In this document: positions 17,690 through 26,805 of the stretch, one piece after another
Layout of the letters: every line of letters starts with the position of its first letter
How positions within the stretch are numbered: position 1 is the stretch's first letter
Source of the DNA: Pseudomonas triclosanedens
Lineage (GTDB): Bacteria > Pseudomonadota > Gammaproteobacteria > Pseudomonadales > Pseudomonadaceae
NCBI RefSeq assembly: GCF_026686735.1
Contig: NZ_CP113432.1
Coordinates: 558,001 to 622,000, forward strand
Direction of reading: 5' to 3'
Length of the DNA stretch: 64,000 bases
Position numbers and translations under genes: made by a program
The notes under the pieces: generated by a model
Told to the model about the DNA's origin: nothing
What the model saw: the letters and a program-made list of their open reading frames with translations, nothing else
The model's database searches: none

Positions 17690-17983
17690 TCAGTGGATCA
17701 GCCAGCTAAGTACCAGCAGGCCGAGCAACGTCCAGATCAGGCCTCCGAAAATCGAGCGCCGCATGAAGGCGCGGATGCCACTGTAGAGCAGCAACAGGCC
17801 AAGGAAGAGCAGGACAAAACTGAAGATCGAGACGTCAATTCCGATGGCCCGTGCCAGGCCGTGGAAAAAATCGTCCATCGCACCCCACAGGCCGCCGAGC
17901 ACCCCCGACAGCAAGTCGACGATGAAACGGATCGCCTTGCCGACCATCTGGCCGAGGCTGTCGAAGAATCCTTCTGTTCCCAT
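17690..17983 (-). CDS. Small conserved membrane protein
   Basis: Protein of 97 residues starting MGTEGFFDSLGQMVGKAIRF. An amphipathic N-terminal half precedes two hydrophobic helices, FSFVLLFLGLLLLYSGIRAF (about 54-73) and FGGLIWTLLGLLVLSWL (about 79-95). I do not recognise a functional family. The nearest ribosome-site candidate (AGGAG) lies about 14 bases upstream, which is a little far, so the start is uncertain. It is 24 bp upstream of comF in the same direction and is probably cotranscribed with it. Its upstream region faces bioB divergently. Confidence 0.75.
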   Translation of the reverse strand: MGTEGFFDSLGQMVGKAIRFIVDLLSGVLGGLWGAMDDFFHGLARAIGIDVSIFSFVLLFLGLLLLYSGIRAFMRRSIFGGLIWTLLGLLVLSWLIH

Positions 17984-18086
17984 CTGGGTAATGACTCCTG
18001 GCTATTCATGCTGATTGGAGCGGTATTTGGCCGGGCGGGTTCAGCCGTCGGCAGGAAGGCAATGGAATTGATCGATATTTGATCAC

Positions 18087-18118
18087 TTGTCGACCTGTGT
18101 CGTGACTTTGGTTGACAG
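18087..18118. promoter_or_regulatory. BirA-type biotin operator
   Basis: TTGTCGACC (18087-18095), a 14-base spacer, then GGTTGACAG (18110-18118). This follows the Gram-negative BirA pattern TTGTAAACC-N14/16-GGTTTACAA. The right half covers the -35 of the bioB promoter, so biotinoyl-AMP-loaded BirA would block initiation. Confidence 0.75.
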
Positions 18119-18139
18119 CGTCACAGCCCCACATATGAT
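18112..18139 (+). promoter_or_regulatory. Sigma-70 promoter of the biotin operon
   Basis: TTGACA (18112-18117) and TATGAT (18134-18139) with a 16-base spacer, about 75 bp before the bioB ATG and overlapped by the BirA-type operator. Confidence 0.75.
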
Positions 18140-18219
18140 GCCTTTAGCCTGAATCCCGGTGGCGTGCCGCCGGATATCTCGACAAGAAGGCGCCCCGACA
18201 GCGTCGAAAGGAAATTCCC

Positions 18220-19278
18220 ATGAGTGCCACAGCAGCCCAGGTTACCCGCCACGACTGGACTCTCGCCGAAGTCCGCGCCCTGTTCGAACAACCTTTCAAC
18301 GATCTGTTGTTCCAGGCGCAGACCGTGCACCGGGCGCATTTCGACCCGAACCGCGTGCAGGTTTCCACGTTGCTGTCGATCAAGACTGGCGCCTGCCCGG
18401 AGGACTGCAAGTACTGTCCGCAGTCCGGCCACTACAACACCGGCCTGGACAAGGAAAAGCTGATGGAGGTGCAGAAGGTGCTGGAGGCCGCCGCCGAGGC
18501 AAAGGCCATCGGCTCGACGCGCTTCTGCATGGGCGCGGCCTGGAAACACCCGTCGGCCAAGGACATGCCTTACGTGCTGGAAATGGTGAAGGGCGTGAAG
18601 AAGCTTGGCCTGGAAACCTGCATGACCCTCGGCAAGCTGACCCAGGATCAGACCCTGGCGCTGGCCGAGGCGGGGCTGGACTACTACAACCACAACCTCG
18701 ATACCTCGCCGGAGTTCTACGGCAACATCATCACCACGCGCACCTACGGCGAGCGCCTGCAGACCCTGGCCTACGTGCGCGAGGCGGGAATGAAGATCTG
18801 CTCCGGCGGTATCCTCGGCATGGGCGAGTCGGTGGATGACCGCGCCGGCCTGCTGATCCAGTTGGCGAACCTGCCGGAGCATCCGGAATCGGTGCCGATC
18901 AACATGCTGGTGAAGGTCAAGGGCACCCCGCTGGCCGATGAAAAGGATGTCGATCCGTTCGACTTCATCCGCACCCTGGCCGTCGCCCGCATCCTGATGC
19001 CGAAATCCCATGTGCGCCTGTCCGCCGGGCGCGAGCAGATGAACGAGCAGATGCAGGCGTTGGCTTTCATGGCCGGCGCCAACTCGATCTTCTACGGCGA
19101 GAAGCTGCTGACTACCGGCAACCCGCAGGCCGAGAAGGACATGCAACTGTTCGCGCGTCTGGGCATCAAGCCGGAAGAGCGCGAGGAGCACGCCGATGAG
19201 GTGCATCAGGCAGCCATCGAGCAGGCGCTGGTCGAGCAGCGTGACTCACAGCTTTTCTACAACGCGGCCTCGGCCTGA
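18220..19278 (+). CDS. bioB: Biotin synthase
   Basis: Radical-SAM enzyme of 352 residues that inserts sulfur into dethiobiotin, the last step of biotin synthesis. The radical cluster motif CPEDCKYC places ligands at residues 59, 63 and 66. Further signatures are [13 protein letters not shown], the [12 protein letters not shown] substrate loop and [10 protein letters not shown], which supplies the Arg ligand of the [2Fe-2S] sulfur donor. First gene of bioB-F-H-C-D and preceded by a sigma-70 promoter with a BirA-type operator. Two hairpins lie between its stop and bioF. Confidence 0.98.
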   Translation: MSATAAQVTRHDWTLAEVRALFEQPFNDLLFQAQTVHRAHFDPNRVQVSTLLSIKTGACPEDCKYCPQSGHYNTGLDKEKLMEVQKVLEAAAEAKAIGSTRFCMGAAWKHPSAKDMPYVLEMVKGVKKLGLETCMTLGKLTQDQTLALAEAGLDYYNHNLDTSPEFYGNIITTRTYGERLQTLAYVREAGMKICSGGILGMGESVDDRAGLLIQLANLPEHPESVPINMLVKVKGTPLADEKDVDPFDFIRTLAVARILMPKSHVRLSAGREQMNEQMQALAFMAGANSIFYGEKLLTTGNPQAEKDMQLFARLGIKPEEREEHADEVHQAAIEQALVEQRDSQLFYNAASA

Positions 19279-19300
19279 TTTGCTTGTCTATGCAGCAGCG

Positions 19301-19375
19301 GGTCGATTGGCGAAAGCTTCTCCGCGGGCAATCGACCTCCTGCAGGCATGAGGGCTGGCGGGCTTCGGCCCGCCA
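19301..19375 (+). other. Two intercistronic hairpins between bioB and bioF
   Basis: GGTCGATTG/CAATCGACC (19301-19309 and 19329-19337) and TGGCGGGC-ttcg-GCCCGCCA (19356-19375, a UUCG-capped stem). Neither is followed by a T-run, so they look like mRNA processing or stability elements rather than terminators. Confidence 0.6.
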
Positions 19376-19393
19376 ACGCCAAGAGGGTTGCGC

Positions 19394-20599
19394 ATGTCTT
19401 TCGATCTTACCGCCCGCCTTGCCCAGCGCAGGGCGGACGATCTCTACCGCCAACGCCCGTTGCTGGAGAGTCCGCAGGGGCCGGAGGTGGTCATCGACGG
19501 CCGGCGGATGCTGGCGTTCTGTTCCAACGACTACCTGGGCCTGGCCAGCCATCCCGAGGTGATCGCCGCGCTGCGCGCCGGCGCCGAGCGCTGGGGTGTG
19601 GGCGGCGGAGCCTCGCACCTGGTCAATGGCCACTGCGGCCCGCACCACGATCTTGAGCTGGCGCTCGCGGAGTTCACCGGACGCCCGCGCGCGCTGCTGT
19701 TCTCCACCGGCTACATGGCCAACCTGGGTACTGTCACCGCGCTGGTCGGAAAGGGTGACAGCGTACTGGAGGACCGCCTCAACCACGCCTCGCTGCTGGA
19801 TGCCGGCCTGCTTTCCGGCGCGCGTTTCTCGCGCTATCTGCACAACGACGCCGCCAGCCTTGCCGCGCGCCTGACAAGGTCCGAAGGCAGCACCCTGGTC
19901 GTGACCGATGGCGTCTTCAGCATGGACGGCGACCTTGCCGACCTGCCCAGCCTTTGCGCGGCGGCTAGAAAGCAGGGCGCCTGGGTGATGGTGGACGACG
20001 CCCACGGCTTCGGCCTGCTGGGTGCGAATGGCGGCGGCATCGTCGAGCACTTCGGGCTCGGCGCCGACGATGTGCCGGTATTGGTCGGGACGCTCGGCAA
20101 GGCTTTCGGCACCGCCGGTGCATTCGTCGCCGGGAGCGAGGAACTGATCGAGACCTTGATTCAGTTCGCCCGCCCCTACATCTATACCACCAGCCAGCCG
20201 CCAGCGGTGGCCTGTGCCACGCTGAAGAGCCTGGAGCTGCTGCGCCGCGAACACTGGCGCCGCAAGCACCTGAACAGCCTGATCGCCCGATTCCGCTCGG
20301 GGGCCGAAGCCATCGGCCTGCGCCTGATGGACAGTCCTACGCCGATCCAGCCGATTCTCATCGGCGGCAGCCGCCAGGCCCTGGCGCTGTCGGCCGAGCT
20401 GCGCGAGCGCGGCATCCTCGTCGGAGCGATCCGTCCTCCGACCGTGCCTGCCGGCACTGCGCGCCTGCGCGTAACGCTTTCCGCGCTGCACAGCGAGGCA
20501 CAGGTCGACCGTCTGTTGGTGGCCCTCGCGGAAAGCTGGCAGCGCGTGTCGTCTAGCCTTCTGGCAGAGATCGATGCCGAGGAGGGCGATGATGCGTGA
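19394..20599 (+). CDS. bioF: 8-amino-7-oxononanoate synthase
   Basis: PLP enzyme of 401 residues joining pimeloyl-ACP and alanine in biotin ring assembly. It shows the family's [18 protein letters not shown], the glycine-rich [21 protein letters not shown], the cofactor-binding [16 protein letters not shown] and [11 protein letters not shown], and the Schiff-base lysine in [12 protein letters not shown] use ATG 19394, seven bases after AGAGGG, not the TTG two codons earlier. Its C-terminus EGDDA is encoded by the same stretch that supplies the ribosome site and start of bioH, giving an eight-base overlap. Confidence 0.96.
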   Translation: MSFDLTARLAQRRADDLYRQRPLLESPQGPEVVIDGRRMLAFCSNDYLGLASHPEVIAALRAGAERWGVGGGASHLVNGHCGPHHDLELALAEFTGRPRALLFSTGYMANLGTVTALVGKGDSVLEDRLNHASLLDAGLLSGARFSRYLHNDAASLAARLTRSEGSTLVVTDGVFSMDGDLADLPSLCAAARKQGAWVMVDDAHGFGLLGANGGGIVEHFGLGADDVPVLVGTLGKAFGTAGAFVAGSEELIETLIQFARPYIYTTSQPPAVACATLKSLELLRREHWRRKHLNSLIARFRSGAEAIGLRLMDSPTPIQPILIGGSRQALALSAELRERGILVGAIRPPTVPAGTARLRVTLSALHSEAQVDRLLVALAESWQRVSSSLLAEIDAEEGDDA

Positions 20600-21317
20600 C
20601 CAACTGATCCTGCTGCCGGGCTGGGGCCTGGGCAGCGCCCCGCTGGAGCCGTTGCGCGATGCGCTGCTGGAACAGTCGCCGCACCTGAACGTGCAGATCG
20701 AGCCGCTGCCCGGCGATGCCGACCCGAACGTGTGGCTCGACGAGTTGGACGACAACGTCGCCCACGACGCCTGGATAGCCGGCTGGTCGCTGGGCGGGAT
20801 GCTCGCCGCCGAGTTGGCGGCGCGTCGTGGAGAGTCCTGTCGCGGGTTGGTGACGCTGGCCAGCAACGTGTGCTTCCGCCGCCGCGACGACTGGCCTGAG
20901 GCGATGGCCGGCGAAGTGTTCGAGGACTTCTTCGAAGCGTTCCTGCTGGAGCCTGCGCTCACCCGCAAACGCTTCACCCTGCTGGTCAGCCAGGGTGCTC
21001 GCGATGCCCGCACCCTTTCCCGGCAACTGCAGGTGGCGCTGCCGCAACTGGATGTCGACGGCCTGACCGCCGGTCTGCAACTGCTTGGCCAACTCGACAC
21101 CCGCGCCGCCCTGGGCCGCTATCCCGGCCCTCAGTTGCACCTGTTCGCGGGCAGCGACGCACTGGTGCCGCCCGGCGCTGCCGAGGCCTTGCTGGAGTGG
21201 CTGCCGGACGTCGAGGCAAGTGTGATTCCCGGTGCCAGCCACGGCTTGCCGCTGGAGCGGCCGGACGAGGTGGCCGGCGCCATCCTGAAGTTCATCCATG
21301 AGGGCGACGATGCCTGA
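20592..21317 (+). CDS. bioH: Pimeloyl-ACP methyl ester esterase (BioH)
   Basis: Alpha/beta hydrolase of 241 residues that removes the methyl group from pimeloyl-ACP methyl ester, closing the BioC/BioH bypass. It shows [15 protein letters not shown], nucleophile elbow GWSLGG, acid residue in [15 protein letters not shown] and catalytic His in [15 protein letters not shown] 20592 lies five bases after GAGGG; the preceding ATG at 20589 is too close to that site. The gene ends in the same EGDDA codons as bioF and overlaps bioC by eight bases. Confidence 0.88.
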   Translation: MRDQLILLPGWGLGSAPLEPLRDALLEQSPHLNVQIEPLPGDADPNVWLDELDDNVAHDAWIAGWSLGGMLAAELAARRGESCRGLVTLASNVCFRRRDDWPEAMAGEVFEDFFEAFLLEPALTRKRFTLLVSQGARDARTLSRQLQVALPQLDVDGLTAGLQLLGQLDTRAALGRYPGPQLHLFAGSDALVPPGAAEALLEWLPDVEASVIPGASHGLPLERPDEVAGAILKFIHEGDDA

Positions 21318-22101
21318 ACGCAGCGCGCTGCCTGACAAGCGCCAGGTGGCTGCATCCTTCTCCCGTGCCGCGGAAACCTACGACGCGGTAGCCGATCTGC
21401 AGCGCGCGGTTGGCTCGCAACTGCTGAGCCTGCTACCGGGCGAGCCTGTGCCGCGGCGTTGGGTCGACCTCGGCAGTGGCACGGGATACTTCACGCGGGC
21501 GCTGGCGTCTCGTTATCCGCAGGCGCAGGGCCTGGCCGTGGATATCGCCGAGGGCATGCTGCGCCATGCTCGCGAACTGGGCGGCGCTGAGCATTTCATT
21601 GGCGGTGACGCCGAGCACCTGCCGTTGCGTGAAGGCGCCTGCGACCTGTTGTTTTCCAGCCTTGCGCTGCAGTGGTGTGCGGACCTGCCTGCGGTGCTGG
21701 GCGAGGCCAGGCGTGTATTGCGCCCCAACGGCATGTTGGCCTTCAGCAGCCTGTGCATAGGTACGCTCGGTGAGCTTCGGCGGAGCTGGGAGGCGGTGGA
21801 CGGATTCGTCCATGTGAACCGCTTCCGTGCCTTCGAGGACTACCAGAGGTATTGCGCAGAAAGCGATCTGGACGTGCTGGAGCTGTGCACCGAGGACCGC
21901 GTCCTGCACTTCCCCGACCTGCGCAGCCTGACCCATGAACTCAAGGCACTCGGTGCGCATAACCTCAACCCCGGACGCCCTGACGGCCTGACCGGCCGCG
22001 AGCGGGTACGGGCGCTGGTCGCGGCCTACGAACGCTTCCGGCAGCCCCAGGGGCTCCCGGCCACCTACCGGGTGGTCTATGCCGTCTTGCGCAAATCCTG
22101 A
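21310..22101 (+). CDS. bioC: Malonyl-ACP O-methyltransferase
   Basis: SAM-dependent methyltransferase of 263 residues that starts pimelate synthesis by masking malonyl-ACP. The N-terminus [23 protein letters not shown] is the BioC signature. Motif I is [14 protein letters not shown], motif II region [13 protein letters not shown], and [27 protein letters not shown] follows. ATG 21310 follows GAGGG; an earlier in-frame ATG at 21298 has no ribosome site. Translationally coupled to bioH. Confidence 0.95.
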   Translation: MPERSALPDKRQVAASFSRAAETYDAVADLQRAVGSQLLSLLPGEPVPRRWVDLGSGTGYFTRALASRYPQAQGLAVDIAEGMLRHARELGGAEHFIGGDAEHLPLREGACDLLFSSLALQWCADLPAVLGEARRVLRPNGMLAFSSLCIGTLGELRRSWEAVDGFVHVNRFRAFEDYQRYCAESDLDVLELCTEDRVLHFPDLRSLTHELKALGAHNLNPGRPDGLTGRERVRALVAAYERFRQPQGLPATYRVVYAVLRKS

Positions 22102-22135
22102 TTTCCGCTCCCGCAACGAGTACCAGAGGAACAGC

Positions 22136-22819
22136 ATGTCCCACGCCTACTTCATTACCGGTACCGACACCGAGATCGGCAAAACCACCATCGCTGCCGG
22201 TCTGCTGCACTCGGCGCGCCTGGCTGGGCTTTCCACCGCGGCGGCCAAGCCGGTGGCATCCGGTTGCGAGCGTAGCGCCGAAGGTCTGCGCAATTCCGAT
22301 GCGCTGGCGCTGCTAGGCGAATCCAGCCTGCCGCTGACGTATGAACAGGTGAATCCATTCGCCTTCGAACCAGCCATCGCGCCGCATCTCGCCGCGCGGG
22401 AAGCAGGCGTGAAGCTGAGCGTCGCTGCGCTGGCCGGGCCTGTGCGCTCTGTGCTGGAGCTCGGTGCCGATTTCTCCGTGGTGGAAGGTGCCGGCGGTTG
22501 GCGCGTTCCGCTGGCAGGAGAGGAAAGCCTCTCCGACCTGGCTATCGCCCTTGGCTTGCCAGTGATTCTGGTGGTAGGGGTGCGCCTGGGCTGTATAAAC
22601 CACGCGGTCCTCAGTGCCGAGGCGATCCAGCGCGATGGCCTGCAACTGGCCGGCTGGGTCGCCAACATTGTCGACCCACAGACGTCGCGGCTCGAAGAAA
22701 ACCTCGCAACCCTGGCCGAGCGCCTGCCGGCGCCGTGCATCGGTCGGGTGCCGCATCTATCGCCGGCGACGCCCGTTGCCGTCGCGGCGCATCTTGACCT
22801 GAGTATTCTCGAGTTGTAA
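22136..22819 (+). CDS. bioD: ATP-dependent dethiobiotin synthetase
   Basis: Enzyme of 227 residues that closes the ureido ring of biotin from diaminopelargonate, CO2 and ATP. The P-loop is FITGTDTEIGKTTIAAGL. The KPVASG segment and VVEGAGGWRVPL (Mg/phosphate loop) are family hallmarks. ATG 22136 follows AGAGGA, 34 bases after the bioC stop. Last recognised bio gene; bioA is not in the window. Confidence 0.96.
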   Translation: MSHAYFITGTDTEIGKTTIAAGLLHSARLAGLSTAAAKPVASGCERSAEGLRNSDALALLGESSLPLTYEQVNPFAFEPAIAPHLAAREAGVKLSVAALAGPVRSVLELGADFSVVEGAGGWRVPLAGEESLSDLAIALGLPVILVVGVRLGCINHAVLSAEAIQRDGLQLAGWVANIVDPQTSRLEENLATLAERLPAPCIGRVPHLSPATPVAVAAHLDLSILEL

Positions 22820-22893
22820 CAGGTCTCTGGCCTGGATGGCGTAAGTCTGCTTGAATGATGGCCACTTGCTGCTTTTTTCTGGGAGGCGCGCAG

Positions 22894-23130
22894 ATGGAAA
22901 TCTCCGGTAATGCTTTTGCCGCCGGCCTGAGCTCGGTCCAGAGCGGTCAGCGCCGTGTCGATCAGGCCGGTGCGGAGATCGCCGGTGCCGGTGCGCGCAC
23001 AACGACCAGCGACGCGCTGGCCGATCACCTGGTGGATTTGCGCCGTGGCCAGCATGAAGTCGAGGCCGGCGCCAAGGTCATCCAGGCCGCCGACGAAACG
23101 CTCGGCACCCTCATCGATATCCGCGCCTGA
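22894..23130 (+). CDS. Small protein resembling the C-terminus of flagellar rod/hook proteins
   Basis: Protein of 78 residues; ATG 22894 follows GGGAGG. MEISGNAFAAGLSSVQSGQRRVDQA begins like axial flagellar proteins, and the second half, LADHLVDLRRGQHEVEAGAKVIQAADETLGTLIDI in parts, resembles the flg_bbr_C coiled coil (consensus ...NAKVIQTADEMLGTLLDL). It lies 74 bp after bioD, far from any flagellar cluster. It may be a chaperone-like or decoy polypeptide, or an evolutionary fragment. I place it at the PA0505 position; function is not known to me. Confidence 0.65.
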   Translation: MEISGNAFAAGLSSVQSGQRRVDQAGAEIAGAGARTTTSDALADHLVDLRRGQHEVEAGAKVIQAADETLGTLIDIRA

Positions 23131-23283
23131 CGGACGCTTCCCCTTTCTTTTTTCTCCCACCCTCCGGCCGTCTTCATGACGTGCCGGAGGCTCTGCCATG
23201 CGCTTTACTGGATAACAGGATGGCATCCTCGATGCTCCCCTGAAGCCGGCGCTCGGGTGTGACCGGGTGGTCGGTTTGGATGC

Positions 23284-23327
23284 TTGACAAGGGTAGGGCG
23301 TAAACGTATGTTTCAAACGCCTGTTTG
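23284..23327 (+). promoter_or_regulatory. Sigma-70 promoter overlapped by two PsrA/FadR-like palindromes
   Basis: TTGACA (23284-23289), 17-base spacer, TATGTT (23307-23312). AAACGTATGTTT (23302-23313) and CAAACGCCTGTTTG (23314-23327) are adjacent palindromes matching the Pseudomonas PsrA form CAAAC-N4-GTTTG. They cover the -10 and the start site. The rest of the 306-bp gap contains an imperfect GC-rich hairpin at 23161-23190. Confidence 0.65.
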
Positions 23328-23436
23328 ACTGTCGGGCTGCGTACGCGCACCGACTGGGCGGCCGGGAACGATCCCGCACTGCGACCGCAACAACCGGTCG
23401 CCCATTAACCAGAACCCTTCGTAGAGGTTTACCGCT

Positions 23437-25242
23437 ATGCCTGATTACAAGGCCCCCTTGCGTGATATCCGTTTCGTTCGCGACGAGCTGCTGGGCTACG
23501 AAGCGCACTACCAGAACCTGCCGGGTGCCCAGGACGCCACCCCGGATATGGTCAATGCCATCCTCGAAGAGGGTGCCAAGTTCTGCGAACAGGTAATCGC
23601 TCCGCTGAACCGCGTTGGCGACCAGGAAGGCTGCAAATGGAGCCCCGAAGGCGTCAAGACTCCGACCGGCTTCAAAGAGGCCTACCAGCAGTTCGTCGAA
23701 GGCGGCTGGCCGAGCCTGGCCCATGACGTCGAGCACGGCGGTCAGGGTCTGCCCGAATCCCTCGGCATGGCGATCAGCGAAATGATTGGCCAGGCCAACT
23801 GGTCCTGGGGCATGTACCCGGGCCTGTCCCACGGTGCCATGAACACCCTGCATGCCCACGGCACTCCGGAGCAGCAGCACACCTACCTGACCAAGCTGGT
23901 TTCCGGCGAGTGGACCGGCACCATGTGCCTGACCGAGCCGCATTGCGGCACCGACCTGGGCATGCTGCGCACCAAGGCAGAGCCGCAGGCTGACGGCACC
24001 TACAAGGTCACCGGTACCAAGATCTTCATCTCCGCTGGCGAACATGACATGGCCGACAACATCGTCCACATCGTGTTGGCCCGCCTGCCCGATGCCCCGC
24101 AGGGTACCAAGGGTATCTCGCTGTTCATCGTGCCGAAGTTCCTGCCCAATGCCGAAGGCGGCGTAGGCGAGCGCAACGCCGTTTCCTGTGGTTCCATCGA
24201 ACACAAGATGGGCATCCACGGCAACGCCACCTGCGTGATGAACTTCGACGCCGCCACCGGCTTCCTGATCGGCCCGCCGAACAAGGGCCTGAACTGCATG
24301 TTCACCTTCATGAACACTGCTCGCCTGGGCACCGCGCTGCAGGGCCTGGCCCATGCGGAAATCGGCTTCCAGGGCGGCATCGCCTACGCTCGCGAGCGTC
24401 TGCAGATGCGTTCGCTGACCGGCCCGAAAGCGCCGGAAAAAGCCGCTGACCCGATCATCGTGCACCCGGACGTACGCCGCATGCTGCTGACCGCCAAGGC
24501 ATTCGCCGAAGGCAACCGCGCCATGCTGTACTTCGCCGCCAAGCAGGTCGACATCGTTCAGCGCAGCCAGGACGAAGAAGAGAAGAAAGCCGCCGATTCG
24601 ATGCTGGCTTTCCTCACTCCGATCGCCAAGGCGTTCATGACCGAAGTGGGCTTCGAAGCCGCCAACCACGGCGTGCAGATCTATGGCGGCCACGGCTTCA
24701 TCGCTGAGCACGGCATGGAGCAAAACGTTCGCGATAGCCGTATCTCCATGCTGTACGAAGGCACCACCGGCGTTCAGGCACTGGACCTGCTGGGCCGCAA
24801 GATCCTGATGACCCAGGGCGAAGCGCTCAAGGGCTTCACCAAGATCGTGCACAAGTTCTGCCAGGCCAACGAAGCCAACGACGCCGTGAAGGAGTTCGTT
24901 GCACCGCTGGCCGCGCTGAACAAGGAGTGGGGCGAGCTGACCATGAAGGTCGGCATGGCTGCCATGAAGGACCGCGAGGAAGTCGGTGCCGCATCGGTGG
25001 ATTACCTGATGTACTCCGGCTATGCGTGCCTGGCCTACTTCTGGGCCGACATGGCTCGCCTGGCTGCCGAGAAGCTGGCCGCAGGCACCAGCGAAGAGGC
25101 CTTCTACCAGGCCAAGCTGAAGACCGCGCGTTTCTACTTCCAGCGCATCCTGCCGCGCACCCGCGCGCACGTTGGCGCCATGCTGTCGGGCGCGAACAAC
25201 CTGATGGACCTGGCCGAGGAAGATTTCGCCCTCGGTTACTGA
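23437..25242 (+). CDS. Acyl-CoA dehydrogenase, long form (paralogue 1)
   Basis: FAD enzyme of 601 residues for the first step of fatty acyl-CoA beta-oxidation. It is longer than classical 380-residue enzymes, with an extra N-terminal piece ([20 protein letters not shown]) and C-terminal helical domain. Core signatures are [19 protein letters not shown] (FAD/substrate loop), [13 protein letters not shown], and [41 protein letters not shown], seen in pieces along residues 400-460; the glutamate of YEGT is the probable catalytic base. Preceded by PsrA-like boxes and followed by a strong terminator. Positional equivalent of PA0506. Chain-length preference cannot be read. Confidence 0.93.
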   Translation: MPDYKAPLRDIRFVRDELLGYEAHYQNLPGAQDATPDMVNAILEEGAKFCEQVIAPLNRVGDQEGCKWSPEGVKTPTGFKEAYQQFVEGGWPSLAHDVEHGGQGLPESLGMAISEMIGQANWSWGMYPGLSHGAMNTLHAHGTPEQQHTYLTKLVSGEWTGTMCLTEPHCGTDLGMLRTKAEPQADGTYKVTGTKIFISAGEHDMADNIVHIVLARLPDAPQGTKGISLFIVPKFLPNAEGGVGERNAVSCGSIEHKMGIHGNATCVMNFDAATGFLIGPPNKGLNCMFTFMNTARLGTALQGLAHAEIGFQGGIAYARERLQMRSLTGPKAPEKAADPIIVHPDVRRMLLTAKAFAEGNRAMLYFAAKQVDIVQRSQDEEEKKAADSMLAFLTPIAKAFMTEVGFEAANHGVQIYGGHGFIAEHGMEQNVRDSRISMLYEGTTGVQALDLLGRKILMTQGEALKGFTKIVHKFCQANEANDAVKEFVAPLAALNKEWGELTMKVGMAAMKDREEVGAASVDYLMYSGYACLAYFWADMARLAAEKLAAGTSEEAFYQAKLKTARFYFQRILPRTRAHVGAMLSGANNLMDLAEEDFALGY

Positions 25243-25279
25243 TCGGTCTCGGGCGGTTCGCCGTCCGTTCGCTGAACAG

Positions 25280-25307
25280 AAAAAGCCCGCCACCAGGCGG
25301 GCTTTTT
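25280..25307 (+). terminator. Rho-independent terminator after acyl-CoA dehydrogenase 1
   Basis: Stem GCCCGCC/GGCGGGC with ACCA loop, flanked by AAAAA and TTTTT, 38 bases after the stop. Confidence 0.95.
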
Positions 25308-25405
25308 CGTCTGTGAGATCACGCATTTGCATCCAGAAGATGCCATCATTACGCCAGTTGCCGGCGGCCTGATCCCGTCCCCGGCGTTATTCTGCGGACC
25401 CCTTC

Positions 25406-26686
25406 GTGCGACTCACGGCCCACTACCGGCTCAGCCATTTCCTCACTCCTCTGCTGCTGATTCCGGCCGGCATCGCTGCCGGCTCTCTGGCCGAACTGTC
25501 GGAATTCTTCATCTCCCTGTTCAATGTCCTGCCGACACTCCTGCTGCTGCTCGGCGGCGCGCTGTGCATGGTCTATGGACGGCAGCGCCAGCTATTCATG
25601 CTGGCTGCGGTCTACATCGCCTATTTCCTGCTGGATACCCAGGTCGACTTCTTCCGCGCCCACGGTAGAACTCGGCCCGAGGCAGCACTGGTGTTTCATT
25701 TGTGCTGCGTGTTGCTGCCGCTGCTTTACGGGGTTTACGGCATTTGGGAAGAGCGCATGCATCTGCTGCAGGACCTGCTGGCGCGTAGCGCGGCGCTGCT
25801 CGCCGTGGTGGGGGTGACGACGGCCCTGGCCCGGCGCTTCCCGCAGGGGCTGGCGGAACTGCTCAGCGATACCTACTGGCCGTCGCTGCACGGCCAGTGG
25901 ATGAGTCTCGCGCAATTGTCCTACCTGGGCTTCATCCTCGCCTCCGTCGCTCTGCTGGCGGCCTATCTGCGCCAGCCTCGGCCTTTGCATGCCGCGCAAT
26001 TGGTCGGCCTGCTCGGCCTGCTGTGGATGCTGCCCAAGGTATTCATCCTGCCCCACGCGCTGACCGTGATGACCAGCCTGGCGATGCTCAACCTGGCCGG
26101 CGCGGTGGCTCACGAGGCCTACCAGATGGCCTTCCGCGATGAACTCACCGGCCTGCCCGGGCGCCGCGCGCTGAACGAGCGATTCCAGCGCCTGGGCCAG
26201 CAGTACGTGCTGGCGATGATCGATGTGGACCACTTCAAGAAGTTCAACGACAGTCATGGCCACGACGTCGGCGACCAGGTGTTGCGCATGGTCGCCAGCC
26301 ACTTGCGGCGCACTGGCGGTGGTGGCAAGGCGTACCGCTACGGCGGGGAAGAGTTCACCCTGGTTTTCGCCGGCAAGTCGATCGAGCAGTGCCTGCCGCA
26401 TCTGGAAGCGGTACGGCAATCCATCGAGAGTTACTCGATGCATCTACGCGATCGGGGCAACCGGCCCAGGGATGATCGCCAGGGGCGCAGCAAGCGCGGC
26501 GGCAAGGACGGCCAGACGGTATCGGTGACCATCAGCATCGGCGTAGCCGAGCGCGATGTCGAACGGCGCAGCCCCGAGGAAGTGATCAAGGGTGCCGACC
26601 AGGCGCTGTATGCGGCGAAAAGCGGCGGACGCAATCGCGTGGCGGTATACGGCCAGGCGCGCCGGGGAGCGGTGCGCACTGCCTGA
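25406..26686 (+). CDS. Membrane-bound diguanylate cyclase (GGDEF)
   Basis: Protein of 426 residues starting at GTG 25406. About seven hydrophobic helices fill residues 1-230. The catalytic GGDEF domain (about 245-420) has DELTGLPGRRALNERF, MIDVDHFKKFNDSHGHDVGDQVL and the active-site YGGEEF, so it should make c-di-GMP. The allosteric RxxD inhibitory site is missing (GGGG at that place). A basic, arginine/glycine-rich insertion (RGNRPRDDRQGRSKRGGKDG) interrupts the domain before the conserved VTISIG strand. Sits between two acyl-CoA dehydrogenase genes, an arrangement I recall from P. putida. Confidence 0.9.
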   Translation: MRLTAHYRLSHFLTPLLLIPAGIAAGSLAELSEFFISLFNVLPTLLLLLGGALCMVYGRQRQLFMLAAVYIAYFLLDTQVDFFRAHGRTRPEAALVFHLCCVLLPLLYGVYGIWEERMHLLQDLLARSAALLAVVGVTTALARRFPQGLAELLSDTYWPSLHGQWMSLAQLSYLGFILASVALLAAYLRQPRPLHAAQLVGLLGLLWMLPKVFILPHALTVMTSLAMLNLAGAVAHEAYQMAFRDELTGLPGRRALNERFQRLGQQYVLAMIDVDHFKKFNDSHGHDVGDQVLRMVASHLRRTGGGGKAYRYGGEEFTLVFAGKSIEQCLPHLEAVRQSIESYSMHLRDRGNRPRDDRQGRSKRGGKDGQTVSVTISIGVAERDVERRSPEEVIKGADQALYAAKSGGRNRVAVYGQARRGAVRTA

Positions 26687-26805
26687 ATACCCTGCGTTAT
26701 GACCGCGCATTCAGCGCGTGCAGCGTGATTGTCCGCCAGGTCACGCGCCGTTAGGTTCGAGGTTTCCGCGCCTTGCCGGCGCCCCGAACCGAACGGAGAT
26801 TCGCG

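Noticed and set aside
19166..21100. 644-codon minus-strand frame opposite bioF and bioH
   Set aside because: No domain, no ribosome site, antisense to genes with full family signatures.
22147..25332. 1061-codon minus-strand frame, and similar ones opposite the other two acyl-CoA dehydrogenases (26431-28632, 28780-30624)
   Set aside because: All three are antisense to strongly supported genes and share sequence only because those genes are paralogues.
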